The translations under genes were made by a program, and so were the position numbers. This document shows, in pieces, positions 1 to 9,734 of a stretch of DNA of 64,000 nucleotides (the stretch's first letter is position 1; each line of letters begins with the position of its first letter). The notes beneath the pieces were generated by a model, which searched no databases, was not told the DNA's origin, and was given only the letters and a program-made list of their open reading frames with translations. This DNA comes from Phycicoccus sp. HDW14 (GTDB taxonomy: Bacteria > Actinomycetota > Actinomycetes > Actinomycetales > Dermatophilaceae), in the NCBI RefSeq assembly GCF_011383005.1, contig NZ_CP049935.1, positions 1,984,001 to 2,048,000 on the forward strand. The letters run 5' to 3'.

Positions 1-162
1 CGGGATGTTGCGGTGGTACAGCAGGCTGGAGTCGCTGCTGAAGCCCTCCTCGCCCATGAGCTCCTCGTAGTAGAGCTCGCCCTGCTTGCCGCGGCCGGCG
101 GGGCGCCGGTGCTGGGTGTGCCGCTTGGGAGGGATGCTCCCCATCGCCTGGTAGTGCGCCAC
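1..162 (-). CDS. hmgA: Homogentisate 1,2-dioxygenase, N-terminal part (runs off the window)
   Basis: Fifty-four codons are visible on the minus strand, from a GTG at 162 to the window edge. The peptide carries the family's N-terminal signature: IPPKRHTQHRRP, then ELYYEELMGEEGFSSDSS and LLYHRNIP. The enzyme opens the ring of homogentisate to maleylacetoacetate in tyrosine catabolism, in the cytoplasm. An in-frame stop at 205-207 limits the start to this GTG, with a GAGGTGG stretch about 10 bases upstream. The iron ligands lie outside the window. Fumarylacetoacetase (17.1 kb) and HPD (21.7 kb) complete the pathway here. Identification rests on the short but distinctive N-terminus. Confidence 0.85.
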   Translation of the reverse strand, partial: MAHYQAMGSIPPKRHTQHRRPAGRGKQGELYYEELMGEEGFSSDSSLLYHRNIP

Positions 163-339
163 GGTCGGTGTCCACCTCGCTGTGGTCGGGGCCGGTGTCG
201 TCCTTCACCCTAGGCGCGGGGGCCCTCGCTGGCACCCCTGCACCGTCCCTGCCGGTCAGCGTGGTCAGGTCTGTCCAGTGGACGGCCGGTGCGGCCGGAC
301 AACCTGTGCAGTGGCGCGACAGCGGCGGTGCGCGCCGCG

Positions 340-717
340 ATGATGGTCGCCATGTCGTGGCTCGTGCTGTTCCTCTCCTTCGCCGGCGGGGTCGTCGGCG
401 CGGCGGCCGCGGCGTGGGTGGCGCTGCGGGGCCAGCGCCAGGACGCGCGCGGTGAATGGCGCCAGCGCCTCGACCAGGCGATCGCGCTCGTCACCGCCGA
501 CTCCAACGCCGAGCAGCAGATCGGCGACGAGCTGCTCGCCGAGCTCATCGGGTCCGACCTCGGCAGCGACGAGGACCGCGAGCTGGCCCGGCGGATCGCC
601 CGCATCCGGCTCGGCCAGCAGATCGTCGGGGAGCCACGGGGCGTGCGAGCGTCCGAAGAGGTGGACCTCTCGCTCGCTCCGGGGGATGATGGTGACGTCG
701 AGCAGGAGGAGGCGTGA
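340..717 (+). CDS. Small membrane-anchored protein of unknown function
   Basis: The product has about 125 residues. Its N-terminus (SWLVLFLSFAGG, then an Ala-rich stretch) is one transmembrane helix. The rest is a charged, probably helical cytoplasmic tail rich in Asp, Glu and Arg and ending in acidic residues. ATG codons at 340, 343 and 352 share the frame and no strong ribosome site separates them; an upstream extension to 289 looks non-coding. The stop overlaps the next start (717) in ATGA, so the two small genes are probably co-translated. I do not recognise a family. It sits between the divergent hmgA and the Y-family polymerase. Confidence 0.55.
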   Translation: MMVAMSWLVLFLSFAGGVVGAAAAAWVALRGQRQDARGEWRQRLDQAIALVTADSNAEQQIGDELLAELIGSDLGSDEDRELARRIARIRLGQQIVGEPRGVRASEEVDLSLAPGDDGDVEQEEA

Positions 718-878
718 TGACCGCCACGACCGGACAGGGTCCGGTGTTCCGGCTGCCGTCGTCCACGGTGCGGCTCGCCCGGGCCCTCGTCAACGACGCC
801 CGGCGCCGCGGCACCCGCGAGAACCGACGGGTCGAGGACGCCGCCCGCACCCCGCTGCCCGAGGACTCCGGCCACTGA
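717..878 (+). CDS. Small basic hypothetical protein (53 aa)
   Basis: The ATG at 717-719 overlaps the upstream stop TGA at 715-717, and the frame stays open to TGA at 876-878. The 53-residue product begins MTATTGQGPVFRLPSST and continues with an Arg-rich middle (VNDARRRGTRENRRV) and an acidic end. Codon third positions are strongly G/C, as in neighbouring genes, which supports coding. The overlap suggests it is made with the preceding membrane protein. It ends 22 bases before the polymerase gene, so the three may form one transcript. Function unknown. Confidence 0.5.
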   Translation: MTATTGQGPVFRLPSSTVRLARALVNDARRRGTRENRRVEDAARTPLPEDSGH

Positions 879-900
879 GCCCGGCGACGCCCGGGGGGCG

Positions 901-1986
901 ATGATGGCGCGCGCGTTCCCGTGGGTGCTGCACGTCGACCTCGACCAGTTCATCGCCGCCGTCGAGGTGCTGCGCCACCCCGAGCTCGCCGGCCGCGAGG
1001 TCGTCGTGGGCGGACGGGGCGACCCCACCGAGCGGGCCGTCGTCTCCACCGCCTCGTACCCGGCGCGCGAGCGCGGCGTGCGGTCGGGGATGCCGCTGCG
1101 CATCGCCGCCCGCAAGGCACCGGACGCCGTGTTCCTGCCCGTCGACGGGCCGCACTACCTCGAGGTCTCCGCGGAGGTGTTCGACGCGGTGCGCTCGCTC
1201 GGGGTGGTCGTCGAGGTGCTCGGGTGGGACGAGGGGTTCGTCGGCGGTGACACCGACGACCCGGAGGCGCTGGCGCGGGCCGTCCAGGCCGCGGTGCTCG
1301 AGCGGACGCGGCTGCACTGCTCGGTCGGGGTGGGCGACAACCGGGTCCGCGCGAAGATCGCCACCGACTTCGGCAAGCCGCAGGGGGTCTACCGGCTGAC
1401 CGCGGAGAACTGGTCCGAGGTGATGGGGCACCTGGCGACGGTCGAGCTCTGGGGCGTCGGGTCCCGGGTGTCGGCGCGGTTGGCGGCCCTCGGCATCCAC
1501 ACTGTCACCCAGCTGGCGGCGGCCGACGAGGCGGTGCTCGTCGGCGAGTTCGGGCCGCGGATGGGCGCCTGGTACGGCTCGCTGGGACGCGGCGAGGGGT
1601 CCGCCGAGGTCGACGACACCCCCTGGGTCGCGCGCGGGCACAGCCGCGAGACGACGTACCAGACGAACCTTGCGACCCCCGACGAGGTGCGCGAGGCGGT
1701 GCGGGTGCTCACCGACCAGGTGCTCGAGGACGTCCGGCGCGAGGACCGGCCGGTCGTGCGCATCGGGCTGAAGATCCGGTACGCGCCGTTCTTCACCGTG
1801 AACCGGAGCCGCAAGCTACCGACGGTGACGGCCGAGGCCGGGCCGGTGCACGAGGTCGTGCAGGCGCTGCTCGCCGACCACCTCGAGGAGGGCCGGGAGG
1901 TGCGGCTGCTCGGGGTGCGGGCCGAGATGACGATGCCCGACGAGGGCGACGACGTCTCGCGCACCCCCGTCCGCGGCCGCGTCTGA
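901..1986 (+). CDS. dinB: Y-family DNA polymerase IV, DinB2-like
   Basis: This 361-residue protein is a translesion polymerase. The first acidic motif is HVDLDQF (D13, D15) and the second is GWDEGF (D110, E111), giving the metal-binding carboxylates. SYPARERGVRSGMP (52-65) is the fingers motif, and SVGVGDNRVRAKIATDFGKP with LWGVGSR marks the palm and thumb. The little-finger domain fills the C-terminal third. There is no clear C-terminal beta-clamp-binding QL-x-LF peptide. The position after F17, aromatic (steric gate) in E. coli DinB, is isoleucine (I18). The WGWDE-like motif and this substitution resemble mycobacterial DinB2, which accepts ribonucleotides. No SOS box is evident upstream. 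Confidence 0.9.
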   Translation: MMARAFPWVLHVDLDQFIAAVEVLRHPELAGREVVVGGRGDPTERAVVSTASYPARERGVRSGMPLRIAARKAPDAVFLPVDGPHYLEVSAEVFDAVRSLGVVVEVLGWDEGFVGGDTDDPEALARAVQAAVLERTRLHCSVGVGDNRVRAKIATDFGKPQGVYRLTAENWSEVMGHLATVELWGVGSRVSARLAALGIHTVTQLAAADEAVLVGEFGPRMGAWYGSLGRGEGSAEVDDTPWVARGHSRETTYQTNLATPDEVREAVRVLTDQVLEDVRREDRPVVRIGLKIRYAPFFTVNRSRKLPTVTAEAGPVHEVVQALLADHLEEGREVRLLGVRAEMTMPDEGDDVSRTPVRGRV

Positions 1987-2336
1987 GGCACGCCTCCTCA
2001 CCCACCCGCTCCCGAGTTCGCGCGATCTGCGGAACCCCGCCTGCGTTCGCCCCCGGCGCCGCGGCGGCACTCCCCCTGACCATCCCCGACCGAGCCCTCG
2101 CAGCGCCCGGCTCTGGTCCCACTTCCCGGATGGCGGTGACATATCGCCGCCACCCGGCGAACCGGACCAGAGCCGACGAACCGGACCCGAACTTCGATCA
2201 CCCTGACCCTGGGTGCGACGAAATCCACGCGCTCCCCCGGGGGCGCCCCGGCGGCAGCGCTCGGGTGCGCCGACCGGACCGGGCACGAAGCCGACCGCCC
2301 CTGAAGTCTGCTGGGGGAAGCGCGTCCGTTAGGTCC
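1987..2336. other. Intergenic region with a long hairpin
   Basis: No gene is supported here between the polymerase stop and the SUKH stop, which face each other. All open frames lack family resemblance. The main structure is the perfect-arm inverted repeat at 2108-2175, listed separately. I saw no remnant toxin tip, although regions downstream of RHS immunity genes often hold them. Confidence 0.5.
2108..2175. repeat. Nested inverted repeat (possible bidirectional terminator or small mobile hairpin)
   Basis: The outer arms CGGCTCTGGTCC (2108-2119) and GGACCAGAGCCG (2164-2175) are a perfect 12-bp inverted repeat. Nested inside, GGATGGCGGTGA (2128-2139) pairs with TCGCCGCCACCC (2144-2155) with two mismatches around a CATA loop. 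The region lies between two convergent genes, where a two-way terminator is expected. There is no T-tract on either side. A small hairpin repeat element is the alternative. Confidence 0.55.
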
Positions 2337-2822
2337 TCAGAGCGCTTCATCCCGACAGTCGCGCAGGCTCTCCACGAAGCTCGCAAACGTGGGGGCTACG
2401 ACGCGAGGCAAACGGTCCTCGTCTATGTATGTGACTTGAGGTTCGCGATCCTGCGATCGGTAATCGAGCATGACGGCGTCGTGGCCTCCGGAGGGCATGT
2501 CGCAGATGACCACCCCGATATCGGGGTACGCCCACTCACGGATCAACGCGCGGGACGACAGTGGGCCGTCACCGTCAACTCCCCACGGTCCTCCGATCCC
2601 GCGGATGGCCGAGATCTCAAAGTGGTCCCGCGCCCACGAAGTCTCAAAGCTGGTCGGTAAGCAGCAGCGAGTGGGACAGCCACCATTCTGAATACGCAGG
2701 ACTTCGACATAGGCGCGAGGCAGTCGACGCCCGAGGCTCAGTTCAGCGGCTGCGACCATGTCGTCTGTCAGGGCTGGCCCGGTGTAGTACAGAGAATCGG
2801 TGAACTCGATGCTCACAGTCAT
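2337..2822 (-). CDS. SMI1/KNR4 (SUKH-type) immunity protein
   Basis: The 161-residue product starts at ATG 2822, which overlaps the RHS stop in ATGA. It has the SUKH-1 pattern: an N-terminal helix with LGRRLPRAYVEVLRIQNGG, a central strand region around PDIGVVICDMPSGGHDAVML, and a C-terminal PTFASFVESL helix. SUKH proteins bind and neutralise the toxin tips of polymorphic toxins. Its position directly downstream of, and coupled to, a WHH nuclease tip makes it the cognate antidote by established genomic logic; binding itself is inferred. Codon use is less extreme in G/C than in neighbours, consistent with frequent exchange of tip and immunity genes. Confidence 0.82.
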   Translation of the reverse strand: MTVSIEFTDSLYYTGPALTDDMVAAAELSLGRRLPRAYVEVLRIQNGGCPTRCCLPTSFETSWARDHFEISAIRGIGGPWGVDGDGPLSSRALIREWAYPDIGVVICDMPSGGHDAVMLDYRSQDREPQVTYIDEDRLPRVVAPTFASFVESLRDCRDEAL

Positions 2823-5800
2823 CTTCTGCCCCACATCGAGAATCCTCCAGTATGCCCTGTCGCAGCGTGAGCGCTCCGGTCGACGAGTTGCATTCGGCCG
2901 TAGTCCTGGTGATGGTGCCACGTGTACCCCTCAGGTGTGCGCCCCAGCCCAGCCGCCTCATTCGCGCGGGCGAAGTCGCCTGCCCGCGAACCAGCCGGCT
3001 TGATGGAGACATCCGGCACGTCCGGGTGACGCCACTGTGCGAAGTCGGGGAACCCCCGATTGTCGAACGGAACCCCGGTGGACGGATGAACACCGCCGGC
3101 GAGTCCACCATTCCTGATGGACGGACTCACGGCATCGGCAGCCGCGGCACCGAGATCTGCGATCTCGTCGCCACAGCCGTCGTTGTTGTGGACGAGGATG
3201 GCGTTGCGGCCCACGTGGTAGGTGTGGACGCCCTCGACGGTGAGGTTGTAGGCGAGCGCGAGGTGCTGCGTCCCGTCCTTCAGCCCCGAGACCGTCAGCC
3301 GCCGGCCGTCGGCCGTGAGGACCTTCTCGCCGGGGGCGAGGTCCTGGGCGTCCTCGAACTTCTGGTCGGTCTCGGACCAGAACGGGTGGTCCTCGGTCGT
3401 CGTGACGACCTCGCCGTCCACCCCCAGGTCGACGACCTCGTCCTCGTGCAGCCAGACGTGCTCGACCTTGCGGACCGACTGCTCCCCCGTCTTCGGATCG
3501 GTCGCGACGACCTCGTCGCCGACGTCGACGTCCTCGATGGGCTTCTGGGAGCCGTCGCCCATGAGGACGAGCGTCGAGCCCGAGAACGACAGCATGCAGA
3601 CCGACGCCAGGAAGCGGTCGGCCGCCGCGGCCTCACGCCGCCAGTCGAAGTAGGCATCCCACGCACGCCGCAGCGCGCCGATCACCTTGCCGGCCTTGGC
3701 GAGCTTGGTCCACGGGATGAAGCCGATGACCATGCTGATGCAGGCGCCGATGTCGCCCTTGCCGAAGCAGGTCTGGATGTCCTTGATCCCCGTGACCTCG
3801 AGGAGGATGTCGGCGCCCGTGGACAGGACGATGTCCATGACGCTGCGCTTCTTGACCTCCTGAGCCTTGCGCACCTTCTCGCGCTGCTCCGGGTCGCTGG
3901 GACCCGAGCCACCGTGGTGCGTGCTCGAACCGCCGGCGTTCTTCGGCTTGGTGTAGTGGATCTTGCCCGCGTCCGGCTCGTTGCGCTGGGTCTTCGGGTT
4001 CCACGTGTAGCCCATGACCGAGTCGTCGGTCGGACCCAGCGGCGCGAGGCCGGTGGCGTCCGAGTTCGTGACCGGGCTGTTGTTGGCGTACCCGTACCCG
4101 TTCATCTGCTGCGGGTCCGAGAGGTCGAGCAACGGGTCCGCAGAGACGAACGAGCCGATCTCCGGGTCGTACTCGCGCGCCCCGAGGTGGGTCAGCCCGG
4201 AGGCGTCCGCGTCGCCGCCGACGAAGCCCTTGCCGGCCGGCCACCCGGTCGAGCCCGACGTGCCGCGCTGGCGACCGAAGGGGTCGAGGGTGCGCTGCGT
4301 CGCCGAGAGCGTCGTGGCGTCGATGCTCCACTGCCCGGTGCCCTGGTGGTCGTCGACGACGTAGGTGATCGACCCCGTGCTGCTGCGCACGACCGACGCC
4401 CCGCCGAGACCGACGATGCGCTCGCCGGTGACCGCCTGCGTCGCCGTGTTGAGGGTCAGCTGGGTGCCGCCCATGTAGAGCGTCACCGCGCCCGGCTCGC
4501 GCCGGATCAGCCGCTCACCGGCAGCGTCGTAGACGTAGGTGGAGGTGACGCCGCCCTTGGTGCTCGACGCGAGCTTGCCCTCCGGGTCCCAGGTCTGGGT
4601 CGTGCCGTCGCGCGAGGTCATCCGCCCGGCGGCGTCGAACGCGTACGACCGCGTCGCCTGGCCGGACGGCCCGGTCTCGCCCACGGACCGCAGCGTGTGC
4701 GGCTGGCCCGCGGCGACGGTCGGGTACGTGTAGTCGCGCACGACGTCCGTGCCGGTCCCGGTCACGGCGTGGCGGGTCTCGATGTCCCTGTTGCCGGAGC
4801 CGTCGTAGGAGTAGGTCTGCCAGTACGCCTGCGGCCCGCCGACCGTCCCACTGGTGCCGACCGACGGCGCACCGGCGCAGGCGTCCGTCGACGTCCACGC
4901 CTCGCGCAGCCGGGCCAGGCCGTCGTAGGCGTAGCACTGCGAGTCCTTGACACCCGCGACGGTCGAGGTCTGGCTGAGGATGTTCCCGCTCTGGTCGTAG
5001 CCGAAGCCCCGCTCCTCGACCCGCGTCGGCGCGACGTCCCGGTCGATCGCCATCTGGGTCAGGCGCCGGGTGACGTCGTCGTACTGGTACCCCACGTAGA
5101 CGGTCTTCCCGCTGCCGCCGAGGTACAGCCTCCCGACCTCGCCGTAGCTGGTGCGCAGCACGTCGTTGAGGTAGGTCTTCCCGAGGTTGCTCGTGACCCG
5201 GGCCAGGTCCTCGTTGGTCGAGTACGCGTAGGTGACGAGCTCCTGCGGTAGGCCGCCGGCCGCGGGCAGGAGCTGGCGCAGCAGGTTGCCGTTCGGTGAG
5301 AACACCTGCTGGACGTCGTAGGACTTCCCGCCCAGGGCACCCTCGTTCGCCGGGATGGTCCACCGCGTCCCGGTCGTCCGGTACCCGTCGTCGTACCCGA
5401 GCACCGTCGTGCGGTACTCGTTGGTCCCCTGCCAGCGCGACGCCGAGGTCAGCTGGCCCTTCATGACCGTGTCGTAGACGAACGACGTCCGCGTCGCTCC
5501 CGTCTTCGTCGTGTCGTTGGTCGACGTCGGCCGGCTGAGGACGTCGTAGGTCGTGAACACGGTCTGCCCGACCGCGTTCCGCGACGACTCGACCCGACCG
5601 GCGCTGTCGTAGGTGAGGTCGGTCGCTCCGGTGTCCGGGTCGGTGGTTCGGGTCGTCCGGCCACGCTGGTCGTACCCGTAGGTCCAGCGCGCGCCACCCG
5701 GGGCCGTGACCGTGTCGAGGCGCCCCTTGGCGTCGAACGCGAAGAGGGTGCTGTCGAAGGCGCCGGTGGGGGCACCGGACGGGTACCGCCGCCGCTCGGT

Positions 5801-8800
5801 GACGCGGCCGAGGGCGTCGGTGACCTCGGCGGTCGCCGGGCTGCCGGCCGGCGGGTCGACCGTCGTCAGCTCACCGGCGTAGGCGGTCGTGGTGCGCCAC
5901 TTCTCGGTGCCGTACCCGCGCAGGACGGCGGCGGTCGGACGACCCATGCCGTCGAACTCGGTGACGTGCTGCGTCGGCACCTCGTTGTCCGCGGCGGTGA
6001 AGCGCGACGTGCCCGGCGTCCCGAGGGCGTAGTACGGGGCGTTGGTCTTCCGGACCCGACCTGCGGTGTCGTAGAACGTGTCCGTGACCAGCCGGCCGCC
6101 CGTCGCCGCCGGCACCTGCGTCTGGATCTGGCGCAGCATCCCGTCGAGCAGCTCGACGTTCGTCTCGTACGTGCCGTCGTCCTTGAGCCGCTTCGTCGTC
6201 ACCGACGACGGGGCCGAGGTCGACAGGACGTAGGAGACGTCCATGCTCGGCGTCTGGGTGGCCTTGGCCCGCCCGGGCAGCCAGGCCTTGAGCAGCCTGC
6301 CGAGTGGGTCGTAGGTCGCGTCCGTCCGCTTGCCGTTGGGGTCGACGAGGGCGGTCTCGTCCCCACGTGCCGCGTCGACGGTGCTCGTCGTCACGTGCCC
6401 GAGGGCGTTCGTCGACGTCGTCGACGTGAGCGGGCCTCCGGCCGGCGTCTGGGTGTACCCGTACGTCGTCTTCGCACCGGCGGCGTCGGTGCTGGAGGAC
6501 ACCCGTCCGGTGGCGTCGTAGGTCGTCGTGGTCGCCGAGGCGTAGCTCGCGGATCCACCCAAGGGCCACGAGGCGAGCTCCTCGACCTTGGTGACGAGCC
6601 CACGCGTCGGCGCGGCGGTCAGCGAGGTGGCATTGTCGTAGTAGCTGCGGGCGTCGGCGACGACCTGGGCCCCGCTCGTCACGGCCGTGGAGCACGGTCC
6701 CACGGTCGTCCAGGTGCGCGACGGCGACGCGGTGATCCACGCGGCCCCCGCCGCCGGGTACTCCATCCGGGTGCAGGTGTCGTCCGCGGTCGACCCGGTG
6801 TCGCCGGTGGCCTCCACGGTGAGGGGGACGCCGTCGTTGCTGAAGGTCCGCGTCGTCCGCGTCGTCCGCCAGTCCCCGGTCGAGAGTTTCTGCTTCGTGT
6901 CGACCCCCACCACCTGGACGGCGCGGGACGTCAGCGCGCTGAGGCCGGACCGGGCCCGCGTCGCGAGGACCGCACTGCGCCAGGGCGAGTTCAGGGTCGT
7001 GGTGACGATGCTCCCGCCGTTGCGGTCGTAGGCGGCCACCTCGCGCGCGGTCCCCGCGTACTCCTTGACGTCCGTGACAGCGGCGCCGAAGGAGTCGGTG
7101 ACGGTCGCGGAGCGGGTACCGGTCGGCAGCTTGTCGCCGTCCATCCCGCGGAAGTACCGCGTCTCGTTCAGGGTGACCGGGTCCGTCCCGGACCCGACGC
7201 GCGTCCGGACCGTGCCGTAGCCGCGGAACTGGTTCCAGCTGCGGTTCTCGGGCTTCGTGGCCTCCGACTCGTCGTACGCCCACGCCGGGGCACCGACGTA
7301 CTCGTACGCGGTGACCTTCGCGGGTTGCGTGCCCGTGCCGTCCTGCTCGAGGACCTGCGTCACGAGGTACTTGTGGAAGTACTCCTTGATCGGGCTGCCG
7401 GTGCTGTCCGGCGGGCTCCAGGTGACGGGGTAGCAGCGCAGGCCGTTCGTGGAGTCGGACGCCGGCAGGTTCGTCGGCGAGCACTGGGGGGCCGAGTAGC
7501 TGACCCCCAGCACGCCGCCGGACTCCGACGTCACGGCGTTGACCCGGTAGCGGTAGAGCGCCGGGATGCCGTCGGTCCCCGAGTCGACCCGGTTGCCCAG
7601 CTGGACACCACCGAAGGTGACCGGGGCGAGGGCGGCGGTGCCGCCGACCTTGCCGGTGCGCGTGATCGACGAGAGCCACAGCGCGGGGCTCAGGCCGTCG
7701 CCGCTGTTCGGGTAGGACTGCGCCAGGGAGTAGGTGTCGACCGCGGCGTAGGTGGTGGCCGACGCCAGCGCCTCGGTCCGGATCGCGGTGAGCCGCTTGC
7801 GGCTCCAGAAGGTCGGTGAGTAGCGGTTGGTGCAGGCCTCACCGGACTTGCAGGCCTGGTCCATCGGCACGTCCGGCCAGCGCGTGGCGTTGGCGGCGAC
7901 GAACTCGGCGTCCGAGCAGGTGAACCCGGTCGTGGGAAGGCACCGCTCGGCGACGTCGAAGACGATGCGGTCGGGCGCCGGTGTCGAGTACTCGGCGTTG
8001 AGGCGACCGCCGTACTCGATGCGCGACAGGTAGCCACCGCGGACGTAGGCCGCTCCGGTGGTCTTGAGGTTCCTGCCGTAGTAGTTGGTCTCCTTCGTGT
8101 ACCAGTAGCTCGCGGTGTTGCCGCTGGGGTCGACGACGTGGTCGAGGTTCCAGCGCCACGCCTGGGTGCACGACGAGGCGTCGAAGGTGGTTGCGCGACA
8201 GGGCTCCCCACCTGGTTGCCGAAGACGGGGACGGTGAACGTCGAGTTCGTCTCGGCCTTGCCGCTCACCCAGCCCGGGAGGCGCTGCCGCCCGAAGTAGT
8301 ACTGCGTCCCGTCCGTCGTGGTGACGCGCCAGTACTCGCCGTCGTTGTCCCCGTTGGCGGCACCGGTGAGGCGCTCGACGCGCGACCCGTCGTTCTCCGC
8401 GAGCCGCCACGCACCCGTGGTGTCGTCGCGGACCAGCTCGGTGGTCTTGCCGCCGAGGTTGAGGACGGCGTTGTCCGAGTACCAGCAGAGGTCGGCCGTC
8501 TTGACGGTGTTGTTGCCGCCGGACTGGTCCTCCGAGCAGGCCTTGTACTGCCGCTCCACGTAGCCGGGGTTGTAGTCCCAGCCCTCCCCACCCACGAGGA
8601 CTGGTTGTTCGTCGAGACCTGCCGGCCGTCGACGGCCGAGGACGAGTAGGACAGCGCGACCTGCGGCTCGGCGCCCGACGGCGCCGGGGGCGCGGCGACG
8701 GGCATCGTCCAGCCGAAGCCGCCCGAGGAACCGCCGGCGCTCCACGAGCCCGACGGTGCGAGCGAGGTCGCCGTGAAGGTGCCGCCGCTGCCCGAGGGGC

Positions 8801-9497
8801 TCGCGACGGCCGCGACGACGGTGGAGGCCGACGCGACGGTCCGCGCGCTGCCGGAGACCGGTCGGGCCGGCACGGTGGCGACGAGGGTGCGGGTGGTCGG
8901 GTCGTTCGTCGAGGTCAGGGGTGTCGCCGTCCGGCACTCGCTGCGGGTCGGCGTGCTCAGCGCGCACGCGGGCAGCTCGACGAGCCGCAACCGCGAGGCC
9001 CAGTCGCCGCCGTAGGCACCCACCAGCCGGGAGTAGTCCAGGCGGACGTCGAAGGGCGCCTTCGCCCGGTCGGCGCCCCCGGCCCGGACGTCGACGACGA
9101 GGCCGCGCACACCGAGCCGCTCGGCGACCGACGACGCCTGGAGCGCGACGTCCGTGCGGGCGGCGGGTCGACGCTTGCCCCACCCGACGCTCACCGGGCC
9201 GGCCGTGGCCCGCGTCCCCGGGGTGGCACCGGCGGCGATGGTCCCGGTGTCGGCGGAGGGCCACCGCGCGGCCTCGACCTTCGCGGAGGGCAGTGCGCGG
9301 ACGGTGGGCGAAGGACGCTTGGCCACCTTCGCGGAGTGGACGGGCCGGACGACGTCGACGGCCGCCGGACGGACCGTCGGGTCCACCGGTCGGGGTTCCG
9401 CGTGCGCTGCCAGGGCGGTGCTGGCCATCAGCACGGCGACGACCGCGCCGCCGACTGCCGAACGGGACCGCATCCGCACCCACGACACCGAGCTCAT
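2819..9497 (-). CDS. Secreted RHS/YD-repeat polymorphic toxin with Hint and WHH nuclease tip (two apparent frameshifts)
   Basis: After repair the protein has about 2226 residues. The order is: signal peptide (VAVLMASTALAAHAEP); a wall-associated N-domain (ALSYSSSAVDGRQVSTNN); many YD repeats of the form YDxxGR; the RHS core (GAREYDPEIGSFVSADP, then GYANNSPVTNSDATG near 4.1 kb); a pretoxin linker; a Hint domain from CMLSFSGST to TYHVGRNAILVHNN (about 3.6-3.2 kb); and a WHH HNH/EndoVII nuclease tip (YTWHHHQDYGRMQLVD...HAATGHTGG). The reading frame breaks at the C runs 8586-8589 and 8206-8209; one extra base in each restores it. The GAGGAGG ribosome site better fits a GTG at 9503, six bases above ATG 9497. 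The tip probably cleaves nucleic acid in competitors; the Hint domain may release it. Confidence 0.85.
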
Positions 9498-9580
9498 GCG
9501 CACGGCGACCTCCTCGCTCGGGCCGGTCCGACGTCCGGCGCGGGGAAGTGAAGCAGCCACCGAGGACTCGTGACAAGGAA

Positions 9581-9620
9581 GTTGCGAGAACTCGCAACCT
9601 GACCTTGCGAGTTCTCGCAA
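9581..9620. promoter_or_regulatory. Paired palindromic operator-like sites in a divergent promoter region
   Basis: GTTGCGAGAACTCGCAAC (9581-9598) has 8-bp arms around AA. TTGCGAGTTCTCGCAA (9605-9620) has 7-bp arms around TT. Their 16-bp cores are reverse complements of each other, with centres 23 bp apart. They lie between the RHS toxin gene (start 9497) and the secreted protein at 9735, about 84 and 115 bases from the two starts. The arrangement suits a dimeric regulator binding side by side and controlling both genes. The regulator is unknown. Confidence 0.6.
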
Positions 9621-9734
9621 CTTTGCCCCGACGCGTCGGAAAGGCCTTCCGCAGAGCGAAACCCGCGCGCTACGCTCCGGCCGCCACGAGCCGGTCCACG
9701 GCCGTGCGCAACGACCCCGAGCCGAGGATCAGAC

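Noticed and set aside
879-900. LexA-type SOS box ahead of the Y-family polymerase
   Set aside because: No GAAC-N4-GTTC-like sequence is present in the short upstream gap or nearby.
8206-8589. Programmed frameshifting or phase variation of the RHS toxin
   Set aside because: Both breaks lie in GTGGGGAG contexts, but the same one-base loss occurs in unrelated housekeeping genes, so error explains them better.
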